Numbered from the stretch's first letter, positions 51,868 through 62,428 are shown. The stretch: DNA of 64,000 nucleotides from Actinosynnema pretiosum (GCF_024171695.1 NZ_JAMTCF010000011.1:171498-235497), one strand, 5' to 3'. Numbers and translations are program-made. The notes: generated by a model from the letters alone, not told the origin.

Positions 51868-52695
51868 ATGCCCCCGAAGTCCAAGCGCCGCACGAAGATC
51901 GCGGCGTTCACCCTCGCGGCGGCCACGGCCCTCGCCGCCGGGCTCTACACCGGCCAGGCCTCGGCCGACGCGCTCCCGTTCCCGGACAACGCGCAGGCGG
52001 ACTACCAGCTCGGCGGCGGTTACGCCCCGCCCGGCCAGACGAAGATCGTGGTCCGCGACCGGACGGACGAGCCCGCCGAGGGGCTGTACAACGTCTGCTA
52101 CGTCAACGGCTTCCAGACCCAGCCGGGCGACGAGATCGACTGGTGGAAGTCCCAGCACGACAACCTGCTGCTGCGGGACGAGAAGGGGCAGTACGTCGGC
52201 GACCTGGAGTGGGACGAGCTCGTGCTCGACATCTCCACCGACGCCAAGCGCGCCGAGCTGGCCGGGATCGTCGGCGGCTGGATCAAGCAGTGCGCCGAGG
52301 ACGGGTTCCAGGCCGTCGAGATCGACAACTTCGACACCTTCCACCGGTTCTCCGGGCTGCTCAAGCAGGCCGACGCGCTCGACTACGCCAAGCGGCTGAT
52401 CGCGGTCGCGCACGACGCGGACCTGGCGATCGGGCAGAAGAACGCCGCCGAGATCACCGCCCAGGGCAAGTCGGCCGGGTTCGACTTCGCCGTCGCCGAG
52501 GAGTGCGGCGAGTGGAGCGAGTGCGGTGACTACACCGACGCCTACGGCAACTCGGTGCTGATCGTGGAGTACCAGCGCGAGGCGTTCGAGCAGACCTGCG
52601 ACGAGTTCGGCGCCGACGTGTCGGTGGTGCTGCGGGACGTGAAGCTCACGGTGCCGAGCAAGAACAACAAGAACTACGTGTACGACGCCTGCTGA
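51868..52695 (+). CDS. secreted GH114 endo-alpha-1,4-polygalactosaminidase-like
   Basis: A 275-residue secreted protein: twin-basic signal peptide (about 1-33, ASA cleavage region) then a single GH114-like barrel: YNVCYVNGFQTQ, LVLDISTD, FQAVEIDNFDTFHRFSG and VAEECGEWSECG are family landmarks; Asp/Glu in EIDN and the EECGEW segment are candidate catalytic acids. Target is inferred to be galactosaminoglycan-like polymer. Follows the CATRA genes by 87 bases, probably independent. Confidence 0.85.
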   Translation: MPPKSKRRTKIAAFTLAAATALAAGLYTGQASADALPFPDNAQADYQLGGGYAPPGQTKIVVRDRTDEPAEGLYNVCYVNGFQTQPGDEIDWWKSQHDNLLLRDEKGQYVGDLEWDELVLDISTDAKRAELAGIVGGWIKQCAEDGFQAVEIDNFDTFHRFSGLLKQADALDYAKRLIAVAHDADLAIGQKNAAEITAQGKSAGFDFAVAEECGEWSECGDYTDAYGNSVLIVEYQREAFEQTCDEFGADVSVVLRDVKLTVPSKNNKNYVYDAC

Positions 52696-52768
52696 GCGGC
52701 GTTCGAGCGCTGGAAGCCGTCGTGGTCCTGATCGGGGACCGCGGCGGCTTCCGCCGTTCCACCGGTGT

Positions 52769-52981
52769 TCAGGCCGTGGCGCGGGTGGACTTGAGCCAGG
52801 TGCTGAACGACGTGAACTCGGCCTGCTGCTGCTCGGTCATCAGCTCCTTGGGGAGCGGGTAGGCCTGGGTCTTGCCCAGCAGCAGGTACCACGCGGTCGG
52901 GGTCTCCACGATCTCGCTGACCATCTCCCACGAGAAGCGCGCCTCGAACAGCTCCGAGGTGACGGAGAGGGTGATGTGCAC
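52769..52981 (-). CDS. short YcxB-like C-terminal domain protein
   Basis: A 70-residue frame (GTG 52981). HITLSVTSELFEARFSWEMV, VETPTAWYLLLG and PLPKELM fit the YcxB_C-like domain that normally ends a ~170-residue membrane protein. The membrane half is missing and no ribosome site is visible, so this may be a leaderless solo domain or the remnant of a longer gene. Confidence 0.5.
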   Translation of the reverse strand: MHITLSVTSELFEARFSWEMVSEIVETPTAWYLLLGKTQAYPLPKELMTEQQQAEFTSFSTWLKSTRATA

Positions 52982-53049
52982 GGGCGGAAGGGTATTGCCC
53001 GCCCGGTCCGGCCGCCTCCGGTTTCGCGTGGCGGGCGCTCCCCGTTAAA

Positions 53050-53065
53050 AGTGACCCACATCACT
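53050..53065. promoter_or_regulatory. CRP-like palindrome
   Basis: AGTGACCCACATCACT: AGTGA and TCACT are exact inverted half-sites around a 6-bp centre, close to the TGTGA-N6-TCACA consensus of CRP-type regulators. It lies between the YcxB-like frame and the sigma-factor gene. Confidence 0.5.
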
Positions 53066-53075
53066 CGTTTTTGAG

Positions 53076-53100
53076 AACCTCCAGCGCCGTCCGGCCGTCT
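53076..53100 (+). promoter_or_regulatory. ECF-type promoter of the sigma gene
   Basis: AAC (53076-53078), 17-bp spacer, CGTCT (53096-53100), matching AAC-N16/17-CGTC type ECF promoters. GTG 53109 lies at the expected start point, so the transcript is probably leaderless and autoregulated. Confidence 0.6.
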
Positions 53101-53108
53101 AGCCGGGT

Positions 53109-53660
53109 GTGAAGCGGAAACGGCTGGAGGTCGCGGACGAGGAGTTCCTCGTCCGGCGCACCGCCAAGGGCGACCGCGCGGCGTTCGAGGAGCTCTACCG
53201 CCGCACCTCGCCCTGGCTCGCGGTGCGGTTGCGCCGCAGGTGCGCCGACGAGCAGGTCGTGGCCGAGGTCATGCAGGAGACCTACCTGGCGATCTGGCGG
53301 GCGGCGGGCTCGTTCGCCGGGGCCGCCGCCGACGGGAGCGCGGTCGGCTGGATCTGGACCATCGCGGCCCGCCGCCTGGTCGACGCCTTCCGGCGGCGCG
53401 GGCACCACGCGCAGCCGCCCGCCTCCGCCGTCGCGCCGCCGGTCCCGGCGGTGGAGGAGGAGGTGCTCGCGGGCGTGCTCGGCGACGAGGTCGGGGACGC
53501 GCTGCGGCGGCTCTCGCCCGAGCTGCGGGACGTGCTGCGGGCCATGGTGCTCGACGGGCTGACGGTCACCGAGACCGCCGTGGTCCTGGGGGTGCCGGAG
53601 GGAACGGTGAAGACCCGCGCGCGACGTGCGCGGATCGCGATGCGGGAGGCGCTGTCGTGA
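53109..53660 (+). CDS. ECF RNA polymerase sigma factor
   Basis: A 183-residue ECF sigma: sigma-2 region about residues 15-85 (FEELYRRTSPWLAVRL, WIWTIAARRLVDAFRR) and sigma-4 about 125-180 (LRDVLRAMVLDGLTVTETAV, GVPEGTVKTRARRARIAMRE). GTG 53109 is the only sensible start. The anti-sigma gene overlaps the stop by four bases. Own promoter has ECF-like elements. Confidence 0.92.
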   Translation: MKRKRLEVADEEFLVRRTAKGDRAAFEELYRRTSPWLAVRLRRRCADEQVVAEVMQETYLAIWRAAGSFAGAAADGSAVGWIWTIAARRLVDAFRRRGHHAQPPASAVAPPVPAVEEEVLAGVLGDEVGDALRRLSPELRDVLRAMVLDGLTVTETAVVLGVPEGTVKTRARRARIAMREALS

Positions 53661-54448
53661 CACACCCGAGCGACGAGCTGGTCCGCGCCTACGCGGCCGG
53701 GCTCGACCTGGCCGACGACCGGCTGTGGGCGGTCGAGGGGCACCTTGAGCGGTGCGGGCACTGCCGGGGCAGGCTCGCCGGGGCCGCCCCGCCGCTCCCG
53801 CTGCTGGACGCGGTGTGGGCGAACGTCGAGCCCGCGCTGGGCGCGCAGCCCCGGCGGCGGAGCCCGCTGCGGCGGGTGCTCGCCGGGTGGCTCACGCCGG
53901 TGATGGTGCCGTGGCTGGTCGTGGTGGCGCTGCTGGTGGTCGGCGTGGTCGTGGCGGACCTGCTGCTGGGCGGCACGTCCGCGCTGCGCGCGCCCCTGGT
54001 GCAGCTGATCGCGCCGGTGCTGCCGGTGCTCGGCGTTGCCGCGTCCTGGACGCGCGGGCTCGACCCGGCGTACGAGGTCGTGGCCGCGACGCCCAGGTCC
54101 GGGCTGAACCTGGTGCTGCGCCGCACCGCCGCCGTGCTGGGCGTCCTGGTGCCGCTGCTGGGGGTGGCGAGCTGGGCGACCGGCGCGTCGGTGGCCCTGT
54201 GGCTGCTGCCCTGCCTGGCGCTGACCACCAGCGCGCTCGCGCTGGGCAGCGTGATCGGCGTGCGCCCGGCCGCGCTCGCGCTGGGCGGGACGTGGGCCGC
54301 GCTGGTGGTCGTGCCGTCGACCGCCGATGCCCTGCCGCTGGACGCCGTGGCAGGCGCGCTCCCGCTGTGGGGCGCGGTGCTGCTGCTGGCCTCGGTGGTC
54401 GTGGTGCTCCGGCGCGGTCGGTTCGACCAGCTCGGCTCGCACCGCTAA
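53657..54448 (+). CDS. zinc-finger anti-sigma-like membrane protein
   Basis: A 263-residue protein. HLERCGHCRGRL (about residues 30-41) is the HxxxCxxC zinc-finger of zf-HC2 anti-sigma factors, followed by about six membrane helices, more than the single helix of typical anti-sigmas. It may release the sigma factor in response to an envelope signal. Coupled to the sigma gene by GTGA overlap. Confidence 0.82.
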   Translation: MTHPSDELVRAYAAGLDLADDRLWAVEGHLERCGHCRGRLAGAAPPLPLLDAVWANVEPALGAQPRRRSPLRRVLAGWLTPVMVPWLVVVALLVVGVVVADLLLGGTSALRAPLVQLIAPVLPVLGVAASWTRGLDPAYEVVAATPRSGLNLVLRRTAAVLGVLVPLLGVASWATGASVALWLLPCLALTTSALALGSVIGVRPAALALGGTWAALVVVPSTADALPLDAVAGALPLWGAVLLLASVVVVLRRGRFDQLGSHR

Positions 54449-54550
54449 CCCCCGCCGCGCCTGCTGGTCCGGGGCGCGGCCGGTCGAAAAACCTTCTGGA
54501 ACAAGAACTTCTTGATGCGGAACACCGTGGAAAGTCCCAAGAGGAGTGAC

Positions 54551-55354
54551 ATGCGCGCAGTGGGCGCCGCCGAGGTCGCACCCACCGCCTACGCCTGGGA
54601 GATCCAGGCGAAGGCGCTGGTGGTGCGGGTAGGGCGCAAGAAGAACGCCGTCGACGGGCTCGACCTGGAGCTGGGCAAGGGGGTGCACGGGCTGCTCGGG
54701 CCCAACGGCGCGGGCAAGACCACGCTGATCCGCACGCTCGCCACCGTGCTGCGGCCCACCTCCGGCGAGCTGTCGGTGCTGGGCGAGCGGGTCGACGGGC
54801 TGGGCGGGCGGCGCGGGCTGCGGCGCAGGCTCGGCTACCTGCCGCAGGACTTCGGCTACTACAAGCGGTTCACCGTGCGCGAGTTCGTCGAGTACCTGGC
54901 CTGGCTCAAGGAGGTGCCCGCCGCCGAGATCCCCGGCGCCGTGCAGCGCGCCGTGGAGCGGGTCGGGCTCGGCGACCGGGCCGACGACAAGATGAAGACG
55001 CTGTCCGGCGGCATGGTGCGCCGGGTCGGGGTCGCGCAGGCGATCGTCAACGACCCGGCCGTGCTGCTGCTCGACGAGCCGACGGCGGGCCTCGACCCGG
55101 CGCAGCGCGTGCGGTTCCGCGAGCTGGTGGTGGAGCTGGGCAAGGAGTCCTGCGTGCTGATCTCCACGCACCTGGTGGAGGACGTCGCCGCCGCCTGCAC
55201 CGACGTGGTGCTGGTCGCGAACGGGTCGCTGGTGTTCCAGGGGACTCCGGCCGAGGTGGCGGCGGCCGGGACGCCCGAGCACGTCGGCGACAGCCCGATC
55301 GAGCGCGGCTACTCCGCGCTGCTGGGCCAGGAGCCGGGCAAGGGGGTCTGGTGA
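54551..55354 (+). CDS. ABC-2 exporter ATP-binding protein
   Basis: A 267-residue ABC ATPase: Walker A GPNGAGKTT, Q-loop LPQDF, signature LSGGM, Walker B LLLDEPTAGLD and H-loop STH, all typical of ABC-2 drug/lipid exporters (CcmA/BcrA type). ATG 54551 has GAGGAG five bases upstream. It is followed by two membrane genes overlapping by 4 bases each. It comes 102 bases after the anti-sigma gene, so the ECF pair may govern it. Confidence 0.92.
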   Translation: MRAVGAAEVAPTAYAWEIQAKALVVRVGRKKNAVDGLDLELGKGVHGLLGPNGAGKTTLIRTLATVLRPTSGELSVLGERVDGLGGRRGLRRRLGYLPQDFGYYKRFTVREFVEYLAWLKEVPAAEIPGAVQRAVERVGLGDRADDKMKTLSGGMVRRVGVAQAIVNDPAVLLLDEPTAGLDPAQRVRFRELVVELGKESCVLISTHLVEDVAAACTDVVLVANGSLVFQGTPAEVAAAGTPEHVGDSPIERGYSALLGQEPGKGVW

Positions 55355-56748
55355 TGCGCGCGCTGAGGATCGAGCTGAGGCGCTCCGTCGCGCCGTGGGC
55401 CGGGCTGCTGGTGCTGCTGCTGCCGCTTCCCCTACTGTTCCTGCTGAGCGGGCCGTGGAACAAGGACGCGGCGGACTGGGCGGGCGGCACCACCTCGGCG
55501 GCGCTGTGGTTGCGCTGGTTCCTGCTGTTCGGCTGGCCCGTCGCGATCGGCGCGGGTGCCATCCAGGGGATGCGCGACCGCAGGTCCGGGACGGCCGAGC
55601 TGCTCGGCTCCACGCCCCGCCCGGTCGGGCACCGGACCGGCGCGCTGGCCTCGGCGATCGTGCTGTGCCTCGGCGCCGGGTTCACCGCGCTGGCGCTGGT
55701 GGCGTTCGGGAACGTGCTGGCGCGCGGCGGTTTCACCTCCGCGGTGTTCCTGCCGGTGCTGGGCGTCGGACTGCTCGTGGTGGTCGCGGGCGGGGTGCTC
55801 GGCCTGGTGGTCGGGCGGGCGGTCCCGCACCCGCTGGTCGCCCCCGGCGCCGCCGTGCTCGCGCTCGTGCTGCTGGCGCTGGCCAACACGGCGCTGACCC
55901 AGGCGCAGGTCGCCTCGCCCACCACGCGGCTCGCGTACCTGACGGCCGCTTTCGGCGACCCGGTCGGGTTGATGGTCACCACCACGCGCGAGGTGGACGT
56001 GGCCCAGCTCGTCTGGTTCGGCGGGCTCATCGTGACCGGGGTGCTGCTGCTGGGCGCGAAGTCCGCGCGCGCCAAGGCCTTCTCCCTGGCGCCCGCCGTG
56101 CTCGCCGCCCTCGTCGCGGTGCCGATGCTGCCCGCCAGGCCCGCCGACGTGTTCACCGCCGACCCCGTCGCGGCCGGGAAGGTGTGCGACGGGCCGGTGT
56201 GCGTGTCCCGGATGCACGCCGACCGGCTGCCGGTGCTCGCGCAGGCGGGGCGCGAGGCGCTGGAGCTGCTCTCCCGGCTGCCCGACGCGCCCACCAGGGT
56301 CGAGGAGGACACCGACCCGCTCTGGCCCGACGTGCTGCCCAAGCGGTCCCCGGACGTGGTCTACCTGAACTACCAGTCGGATTCCGCGCTGCTGGGGGCG
56401 GACGTGCGGCAGACCCGCGACGCGCTGCTGGAGAACGCCGGGGTGCCCCGGTGCGCCGCGCCGAACATGGGCGGTGGCGCCGAGGACGCGCTCAAGGCGA
56501 TCACCCTGGGGCACTTCACCGGCTCGCTGGCGAAGCCGCCGACGGCGCCCGAGTCGATCTGGGGCTACTCGCGGACCATGGCCGAGACCGGGTGGGACAG
56601 GTTCCGCGCCCAGCCCGAGGACGTGCGGTGGGAGCGGATCGCCTCGGCCAGGCAGGCGATGCTGGACTGCTCGGGCCCGGCGCTGGAGGCCGCGATGACC
56701 TACGAGGGCCTCGCGCTGGACGCCCTGGTGCCGGAGGGCCTGCGATGA
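55351..56748 (+). CDS. ABC-2-type permease with extracytoplasmic C-terminal domain
   Basis: A 465-residue protein: about six to seven helices in the first 265 residues, then a ~195-residue soluble part (from PADVFTADPVA) containing several Cys (VCDGPVCVSRMHADRL, VPRCAAP, MLDCSG). The membrane half fits an ABC-2 permease for the upstream ATPase; the C-terminal part is unrecognised and probably extracellular. GTG 55351 or ATG 55354 starts the gene, coupled to its neighbours. Confidence 0.78.
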   Translation: MMRALRIELRRSVAPWAGLLVLLLPLPLLFLLSGPWNKDAADWAGGTTSAALWLRWFLLFGWPVAIGAGAIQGMRDRRSGTAELLGSTPRPVGHRTGALASAIVLCLGAGFTALALVAFGNVLARGGFTSAVFLPVLGVGLLVVVAGGVLGLVVGRAVPHPLVAPGAAVLALVLLALANTALTQAQVASPTTRLAYLTAAFGDPVGLMVTTTREVDVAQLVWFGGLIVTGVLLLGAKSARAKAFSLAPAVLAALVAVPMLPARPADVFTADPVAAGKVCDGPVCVSRMHADRLPVLAQAGREALELLSRLPDAPTRVEEDTDPLWPDVLPKRSPDVVYLNYQSDSALLGADVRQTRDALLENAGVPRCAAPNMGGGAEDALKAITLGHFTGSLAKPPTAPESIWGYSRTMAETGWDRFRAQPEDVRWERIASARQAMLDCSGPALEAAMTYEGLALDALVPEGLR

Positions 56749-57311
56749 GGTGGGCGGTGCTGTACGCGCGCTCAAGGGCGGTGCCCTCGGCGTTCGGCGG
56801 GCTGCTGGTGGCGACGGTCGGGCTGTGGGCGGCGGCGGGCACGTCGTGGACGCCGCTGCTGGCCTCGCTGGCCGCCGTCTCCGGGGTCGCGATCGCCGCG
56901 ATCGGGCTCAGCGGGCAGGACGTGGGGCTCGACCGCACGGCCGCGATCCCGTGGCCGGTGCGCAGGGCCGCGCACCTGCTGCTGGTCGGCGCGGTCACCG
57001 CCGGGGCGCTGCTCGTGGTGCAGGAGCTCGGGAAGTCCGCGGTGGACCAGTGGTTCGTGGTGCGGGCGGTGGTGGGGATGCTCGGGCTCGCGGGGCTCTC
57101 GGCCACCGTCGCGGGCGGGCAGTTCGGGTGGACGCTGCCGCTGCTGTGCTGGACGGTCGGGTTCGTGGTGCCGACGGCGGACGACTCGGTGCTCGCGCGC
57201 GTGCTGGGGTGGCCGCTGCGGGCCCCGGACGACCGGGTGGCGGCGTGGACGGCGGTCGTGCTCGGCGTGGTCGGGGTGCTCGGCTACGCGGTGCGGGGCG
57301 CGCGCAGGTGA
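56745..57311 (+). CDS. small polytopic membrane protein of the ABC operon
   Basis: A 188-residue protein with about six helices (ATVGLWAAAGTSWTPLLASL; VLLLVGAVTAGALLVVQEL-like), encoded with ATGA overlap after the permease. Probably a second membrane component of the same exporter; no family recognised. Confidence 0.72.
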   Translation: MRWAVLYARSRAVPSAFGGLLVATVGLWAAAGTSWTPLLASLAAVSGVAIAAIGLSGQDVGLDRTAAIPWPVRRAAHLLLVGAVTAGALLVVQELGKSAVDQWFVVRAVVGMLGLAGLSATVAGGQFGWTLPLLCWTVGFVVPTADDSVLARVLGWPLRAPDDRVAAWTAVVLGVVGVLGYAVRGARR

Positions 57312-57409
57312 GGTCCCGATTTCCCTTCAAGGCGCGGGCTTTCCGGCATTCGGCGTAGTGCCGCGCCGGGTGTGCGCGGCGCGCCCGGCGCGGTTTACGA
57401 TCCTGGCTC

Positions 57410-58258
57410 GTGACCTCCCCGAACCCCGACCTGCTCGGCCTGTTCCCCGACGCCGCCCGGCACCGCCCGCTCGCCTCGGCGCTCCCGCAGGGGCGGCCCG
57501 TGCGCTCCCGCGAGCAGCCGGACGCCCCGCGCCCGGCGCTCTGGCTCAGCGGTGGTCCCGCGCCCGCCGGCCTGTGGTCGCGGCTGCGCGCCGAGCACGC
57601 CTCGTCCGGCCTGTGGCCGCTGCTGCTGGACGCGCTCGACGACGAGGACCCGGCCTACCGCCCGTGGGGCAGCGGCGAGCTGACCCCCGCCCCCGCCTCG
57701 GCGGCGGGCGCGCACGACCCGGCGGTGGTGCTGGAGCGGTGGTGGGCGGACCACACCGGCGACGACCCGGAGGACCAGCTCACGCCCGCCCAGCGCCTCG
57801 CCGTGACCGCCCCGTTCGGCCGCGCGTGGCCGGGCCTGGCGCCCGCGCGGGTGCCGACCAACGATCCCGGTCGGGTCGCGGACGACCTGGCGGGGGAGTT
57901 GTTGCGGGGGCACGGTTCCCTGCGGCTCGGGCTGGTCGCGGCGGATCGCGGGGCGGACGCGCTGACCGTGGCCGGGTGGCGCGGGGCGGCGGGGTACGTG
58001 GACGACACGGCGGAGCTGTCGGCGGTGCTGCGGTCGTGGGAGTCCCGGTTCGGCGCGCGGGTGGTGGGCGTGGGCTTCGGGACCCTGCTGCTGAGCGTGG
58101 CCGCGCCGCCGACGACGCTGACGGAGGCGCTGGCGATCGCGGTGGAGCACTTCGCGGTGTGCCCGGACAACGTGTGGCAGTCCGACGAGGCGCACCCGCT
58201 GATGGCGTACGCGGAGCGGTTGGTGGGGGACCACTCGTGGACGTTCTGGTGGGAGTGA
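57410..58258 (+). CDS. DUF4253 protein
   Basis: A 282-residue cytoplasmic protein. The C-terminal ~110 residues (ELSAVLRSWESRFGARVVGVGFGTLLLSVA, LAIAVEHFAVCPDNVWQ) are the DUF4253 domain; the first part is Pro/Ala-rich with LWPLLLDAL. Reaction unknown. GTG 57410 follows a gap of about 100 bases after the ABC operon. No regulatory signal seen. Confidence 0.8.
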   Translation: MTSPNPDLLGLFPDAARHRPLASALPQGRPVRSREQPDAPRPALWLSGGPAPAGLWSRLRAEHASSGLWPLLLDALDDEDPAYRPWGSGELTPAPASAAGAHDPAVVLERWWADHTGDDPEDQLTPAQRLAVTAPFGRAWPGLAPARVPTNDPGRVADDLAGELLRGHGSLRLGLVAADRGADALTVAGWRGAAGYVDDTAELSAVLRSWESRFGARVVGVGFGTLLLSVAAPPTTLTEALAIAVEHFAVCPDNVWQSDEAHPLMAYAERLVGDHSWTFWWE

Positions 58259-58491
58259 GGTGACCTGGCCGCTTCCGGCGCGGGCTCGGGTTCGGGCCCG
58301 TGCCGGGGGTGAGGCGGTCGAGTTCTTCGCCACCCACAACAGTTTTCGGATCCCGGACGTGACCGGTGTCGCCGGGACGACGACGCCCGCCGCAGCCGAT
58401 CCCGTTGTGCGCCAAAGCGAACTGCTCGCGCGGCACCGGGTCGAGCCGGACGGCGCGATCACGGCGACCGGTCCGGCCGGTCGGCCGGTGG

Positions 58492-58510
58492 GGTCGCGCT
58501 GAGCGCGACC
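58492..58510. terminator. GC-rich palindrome, possible terminator
   Basis: GGTCGCGCT-G-AGCGCGACC is a 9-bp inverted repeat with a one-base centre between convergent DUF4253 and S1 protease genes, which sit on opposite strands. Confidence 0.4.
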
Positions 58511-58554
58511 GGTCGCCTCGGTGAGACCGGTCGCCCCTCGGTGCCAGACGGGTG

Positions 58555-59289
58555 CTACACGCCCGCGACCGAGCGGATCCAGTCGCGGTAGAGGGTGACG
58601 TTCGTGTAGGCGCACCAGGTGCTGCGGTTGCTCGTGGAGGACACGCCCACCTGGTACTGCTTCCCGTCCACCGGGCTGATCGCGGTCATCGGGCCGCCGG
58701 AGTCGCCGCCCGCCGCGATGCCGTCGACGGCGTTGGCCAGGATCGCCGAGCCGCCCTGGTAGTCGGCCGCGTCGAGGGTGGCCACCCTGGTGGTGGCGAC
58801 CTTCAGCACCGGGGACTGGCAGGCGACCTCGTTGCCGGTGCAGGTCGCGCCCCAGCCCCAGATGCGGGCGTCCTGGCCTGCGACGACGGCGCCCGGCTCG
58901 CCGAGGCGGGCGTACTCCCACCACGACGGCTGGGCCTGGTCGACGCGCGCCAGCGCGAGGTCGGAGTGCTGGTGGGTGATGATCTCCACGCCGGTGACCA
59001 GCACGCCGCCCGCGTCCTGCCAGTCGCTGCCGATCCGGAAGGTGTAGGTGGCGTCGCTGTCGGCGACGCAGTGCTGAGCGGTGAGGACCCAGGTCGGGGC
59101 GATGATCGTGGCCGAGCACCAGGGGGCGCCGTCGCGGAACAGGCGGACGGCGAACGGGGTGTAGTAGGCGGGGGCGCCGCCGATGATGTCCGGCGTCGCG
59201 GTCGGGGGTGGGGTGGGGGCGGCTTGGGCGGGGGTGGCCAGGGCCGCCGCTGCCAGCAGGGCGGCGAGGAGGGCGCTGAGTCTTCGCAC
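58555..59289 (-). CDS. secreted trypsin-like (S1) serine protease
   Basis: A 244-residue secreted protease: signal peptide (about 1-22, AQA cleavage region), short propeptide, then IIGG activation start. Catalytic triad His73 (AQHC), Asp110 (HSDLAL), Ser197 (GGDSGGP). GTG 59289 is chosen because CTGGAG lies six bases upstream; the frame extends 76 codons further without a signal. Single-gene unit. Extracellular protein degradation. Confidence 0.92.
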   Translation of the reverse strand: MRRLSALLAALLAAAALATPAQAAPTPPPTATPDIIGGAPAYYTPFAVRLFRDGAPWCSATIIAPTWVLTAQHCVADSDATYTFRIGSDWQDAGGVLVTGVEIITHQHSDLALARVDQAQPSWWEYARLGEPGAVVAGQDARIWGWGATCTGNEVACQSPVLKVATTRVATLDAADYQGGSAILANAVDGIAAGGDSGGPMTAISPVDGKQYQVGVSSTSNRSTWCAYTNVTLYRDWIRSVAGV

Positions 59290-59450
59290 GGTCGCTCCAG
59301 GTTGATCGGGGTGGATCGATTCACCTGGAGCTTCACGGTTCGGGGTGGCGGGCGGTAGTGGGCGAAGGTCCCCGAAGCTCGGGGGCCGAGGGCCGTTGGC
59401 GAACGCGTCCCTGCGGGCCCCTCCTTGACGACCGGCCCGCCGCCGCTTAG

Positions 59451-60899
<1,449 letters not shown>

Positions 60900-60904
60900 G
60901 CCCG

Positions 60905-60948
60905 GCGTCCCGACGGTTCCCGCCGCGAAGGGGGAACCGTCGGGACGC
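60905..60948. terminator. 17-bp-stem bidirectional terminator
   Basis: GCGTCCCGACGGTTCCC (60905-60921) pairs perfectly with 60932-60948 (10-nt loop), between convergent xylanase and amidohydrolase genes. Confidence 0.85.
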
Positions 60949-60955
60949 GCCGAGG

Positions 60956-62428
60956 TCAGACCCCGCCAAACAGGTCCCGCCGCACGCCCGCCGCGCGGAA
61001 CAGGTGATCGCGCGAGTCCTCCAGCTCGTGCCGCACCCTGGTCACGTCCACGTCCAGCAGCCGCCCCCGCCACTTGCGCACCCGCCCGGCGACGATCACC
61101 GTCTCCACGTTCGAGCGGTCCATCAGCGCCACCACCGCGCCGGGGGCGTTGTTGAGCGGGGCCACGTTCAGCGCCGTCGCGTCCAGCAGCACCACGTCCG
61201 CGTCCTTGCCCGGCGTGAGCGACCCGGTCCGGTGGTCCAGACCGAGGTCCCCGGCGCCGTTCAGGGTCGCGAAGCGCAGCACGTCGCGCGCGGTCAGCAG
61301 CGGCGGGTCGGTCTCGGCGGGCGGCGGCCAGTGGTTCGGCGGGTAGCCGTCGCCGCGCGCCAGCACCCGCTCGTTCACCACCGCCCGCTGCATCGTCAAG
61401 GCCGAGCGCATCAGCGTGAACGGGTCGGCGGGCATGGTCGTCTCGACGTCCGAGCTGAGCGAGGGCTCCATCCCCAGCTCCTGCAGCTTCAGGATCGGCG
61501 GGGTGCCGTGCCGCATGGCCATCTCGATCGGGAACGCGATCGACACCCGCGCGCCCGCGTCGCGCACCCGCCGCCACGTCTCGTCCCCGACGCCGGTCAT
61601 GTGGACGAGCAGGTTGTCCGGGCCCAGCCCCAGGTTTCCGCCGACCCCGCCCTCGCCGCGCGCCAACCGGTCCAGCACCGGGTTCGTGCCCGCGCCCGAC
61701 ACGGCGTGCGCGACGATCCGCAGCCCCAGCTCCCGGCCGAGCTCCCAGGCCCGCGAGTACAGCGCCTCGTAGTCCAGGTACATCTCGCCGCCCATGGCCA
61801 TGGTGACCAGCCCGTCCGAGGCGAACCACCGCGCCAGCACGGCTTCCGCGTCCTCCGGGTAGGTCGAGCCCGGCCGCCCGTCACCGCCCGCGTAGGACAG
61901 CACCGCGCGCCTGCCGGTCTCGCGCAGCGCGGTCACCGCCGCGTCGGTGTGCTCGGGGGTGTGGTGGATCTGGGAGATGTCCAGCACCGTCGTGACGCCC
62001 GCGTCGAGCTGCGCCAGGCCCGCGAACAACGTGCTCAGGCGCACGTCCTCGGGGCGGTACAGCGGGGCCATCCGGCCGAGCGCGAAGTCCCCGTAGTTCG
62101 GGTTCGCGGACGGCGAGCCGGAGCCGTCGTCGAACAGCAGCGCGTCCGGGAGCGTGCCGCGCAGCGCCGTCTCGAACTGGTGGTGGTGCGTGTCCACGAA
62201 GCCGGGCACGACGATCCGGCCGCGCGCGTCCACCACGGCCGCGTCCGGAACGCGCAGGTCCGGTCCCACGGCGGCGATGCGCGCGCCGTCGACCAGCACG
62301 TCGGCGCGCTCGAAGTCGCCGACGTCGGGGTCCAGCGACAGCACCGCGCCGCCCCTGATCAGGTACCGGCTGCCCGGCCTGCCGCTGTCGGCCGGCAACC
62401 CCTGTCCCGCTTGGAAGTCCTCGGTCAC
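60956..62428 (-). CDS. TrzN/AtzA-like metal-dependent amidohydrolase
   Basis: A 490-residue amidohydrolase. PGFVDTHHHQFET (metal His pair), RIVAHAVSG, LLVHMTGV (His) and SLSSDVETT (Asp) give the subtype III site with one metal; composite beta domain flanks include LIRGGAVLSLDPD at the N-terminus and SLTPGKDADVVLLD later. GTG 62428 follows GGGGAG. The family includes deaminases and dechlorinases; natural substrate unknown, perhaps a nucleobase or s-triazine-like amine. Confidence 0.88.
   Translation of the reverse strand: MTEDFQAGQGLPADSGRPGSRYLIRGGAVLSLDPDVGDFERADVLVDGARIAAVGPDLRVPDAAVVDARGRIVVPGFVDTHHHQFETALRGTLPDALLFDDGSGSPSANPNYGDFALGRMAPLYRPEDVRLSTLFAGLAQLDAGVTTVLDISQIHHTPEHTDAAVTALRETGRRAVLSYAGGDGRPGSTYPEDAEAVLARWFASDGLVTMAMGGEMYLDYEALYSRAWELGRELGLRIVAHAVSGAGTNPVLDRLARGEGGVGGNLGLGPDNLLVHMTGVGDETWRRVRDAGARVSIAFPIEMAMRHGTPPILKLQELGMEPSLSSDVETTMPADPFTLMRSALTMQRAVVNERVLARGDGYPPNHWPPPAETDPPLLTARDVLRFATLNGAGDLGLDHRTGSLTPGKDADVVLLDATALNVAPLNNAPGAVVALMDRSNVETVIVAGRVRKWRGRLLDVDVTRVRHELEDSRDHLFRAAGVRRDLFGGV

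Noticed and set aside
58260..58502. 80-codon plus-strand frame after the DUF4253 gene
   Set aside because: No ribosome site or family; Arg/Ala-rich start and overlap with a terminator-like palindrome make coding unlikely, though it cannot be excluded.
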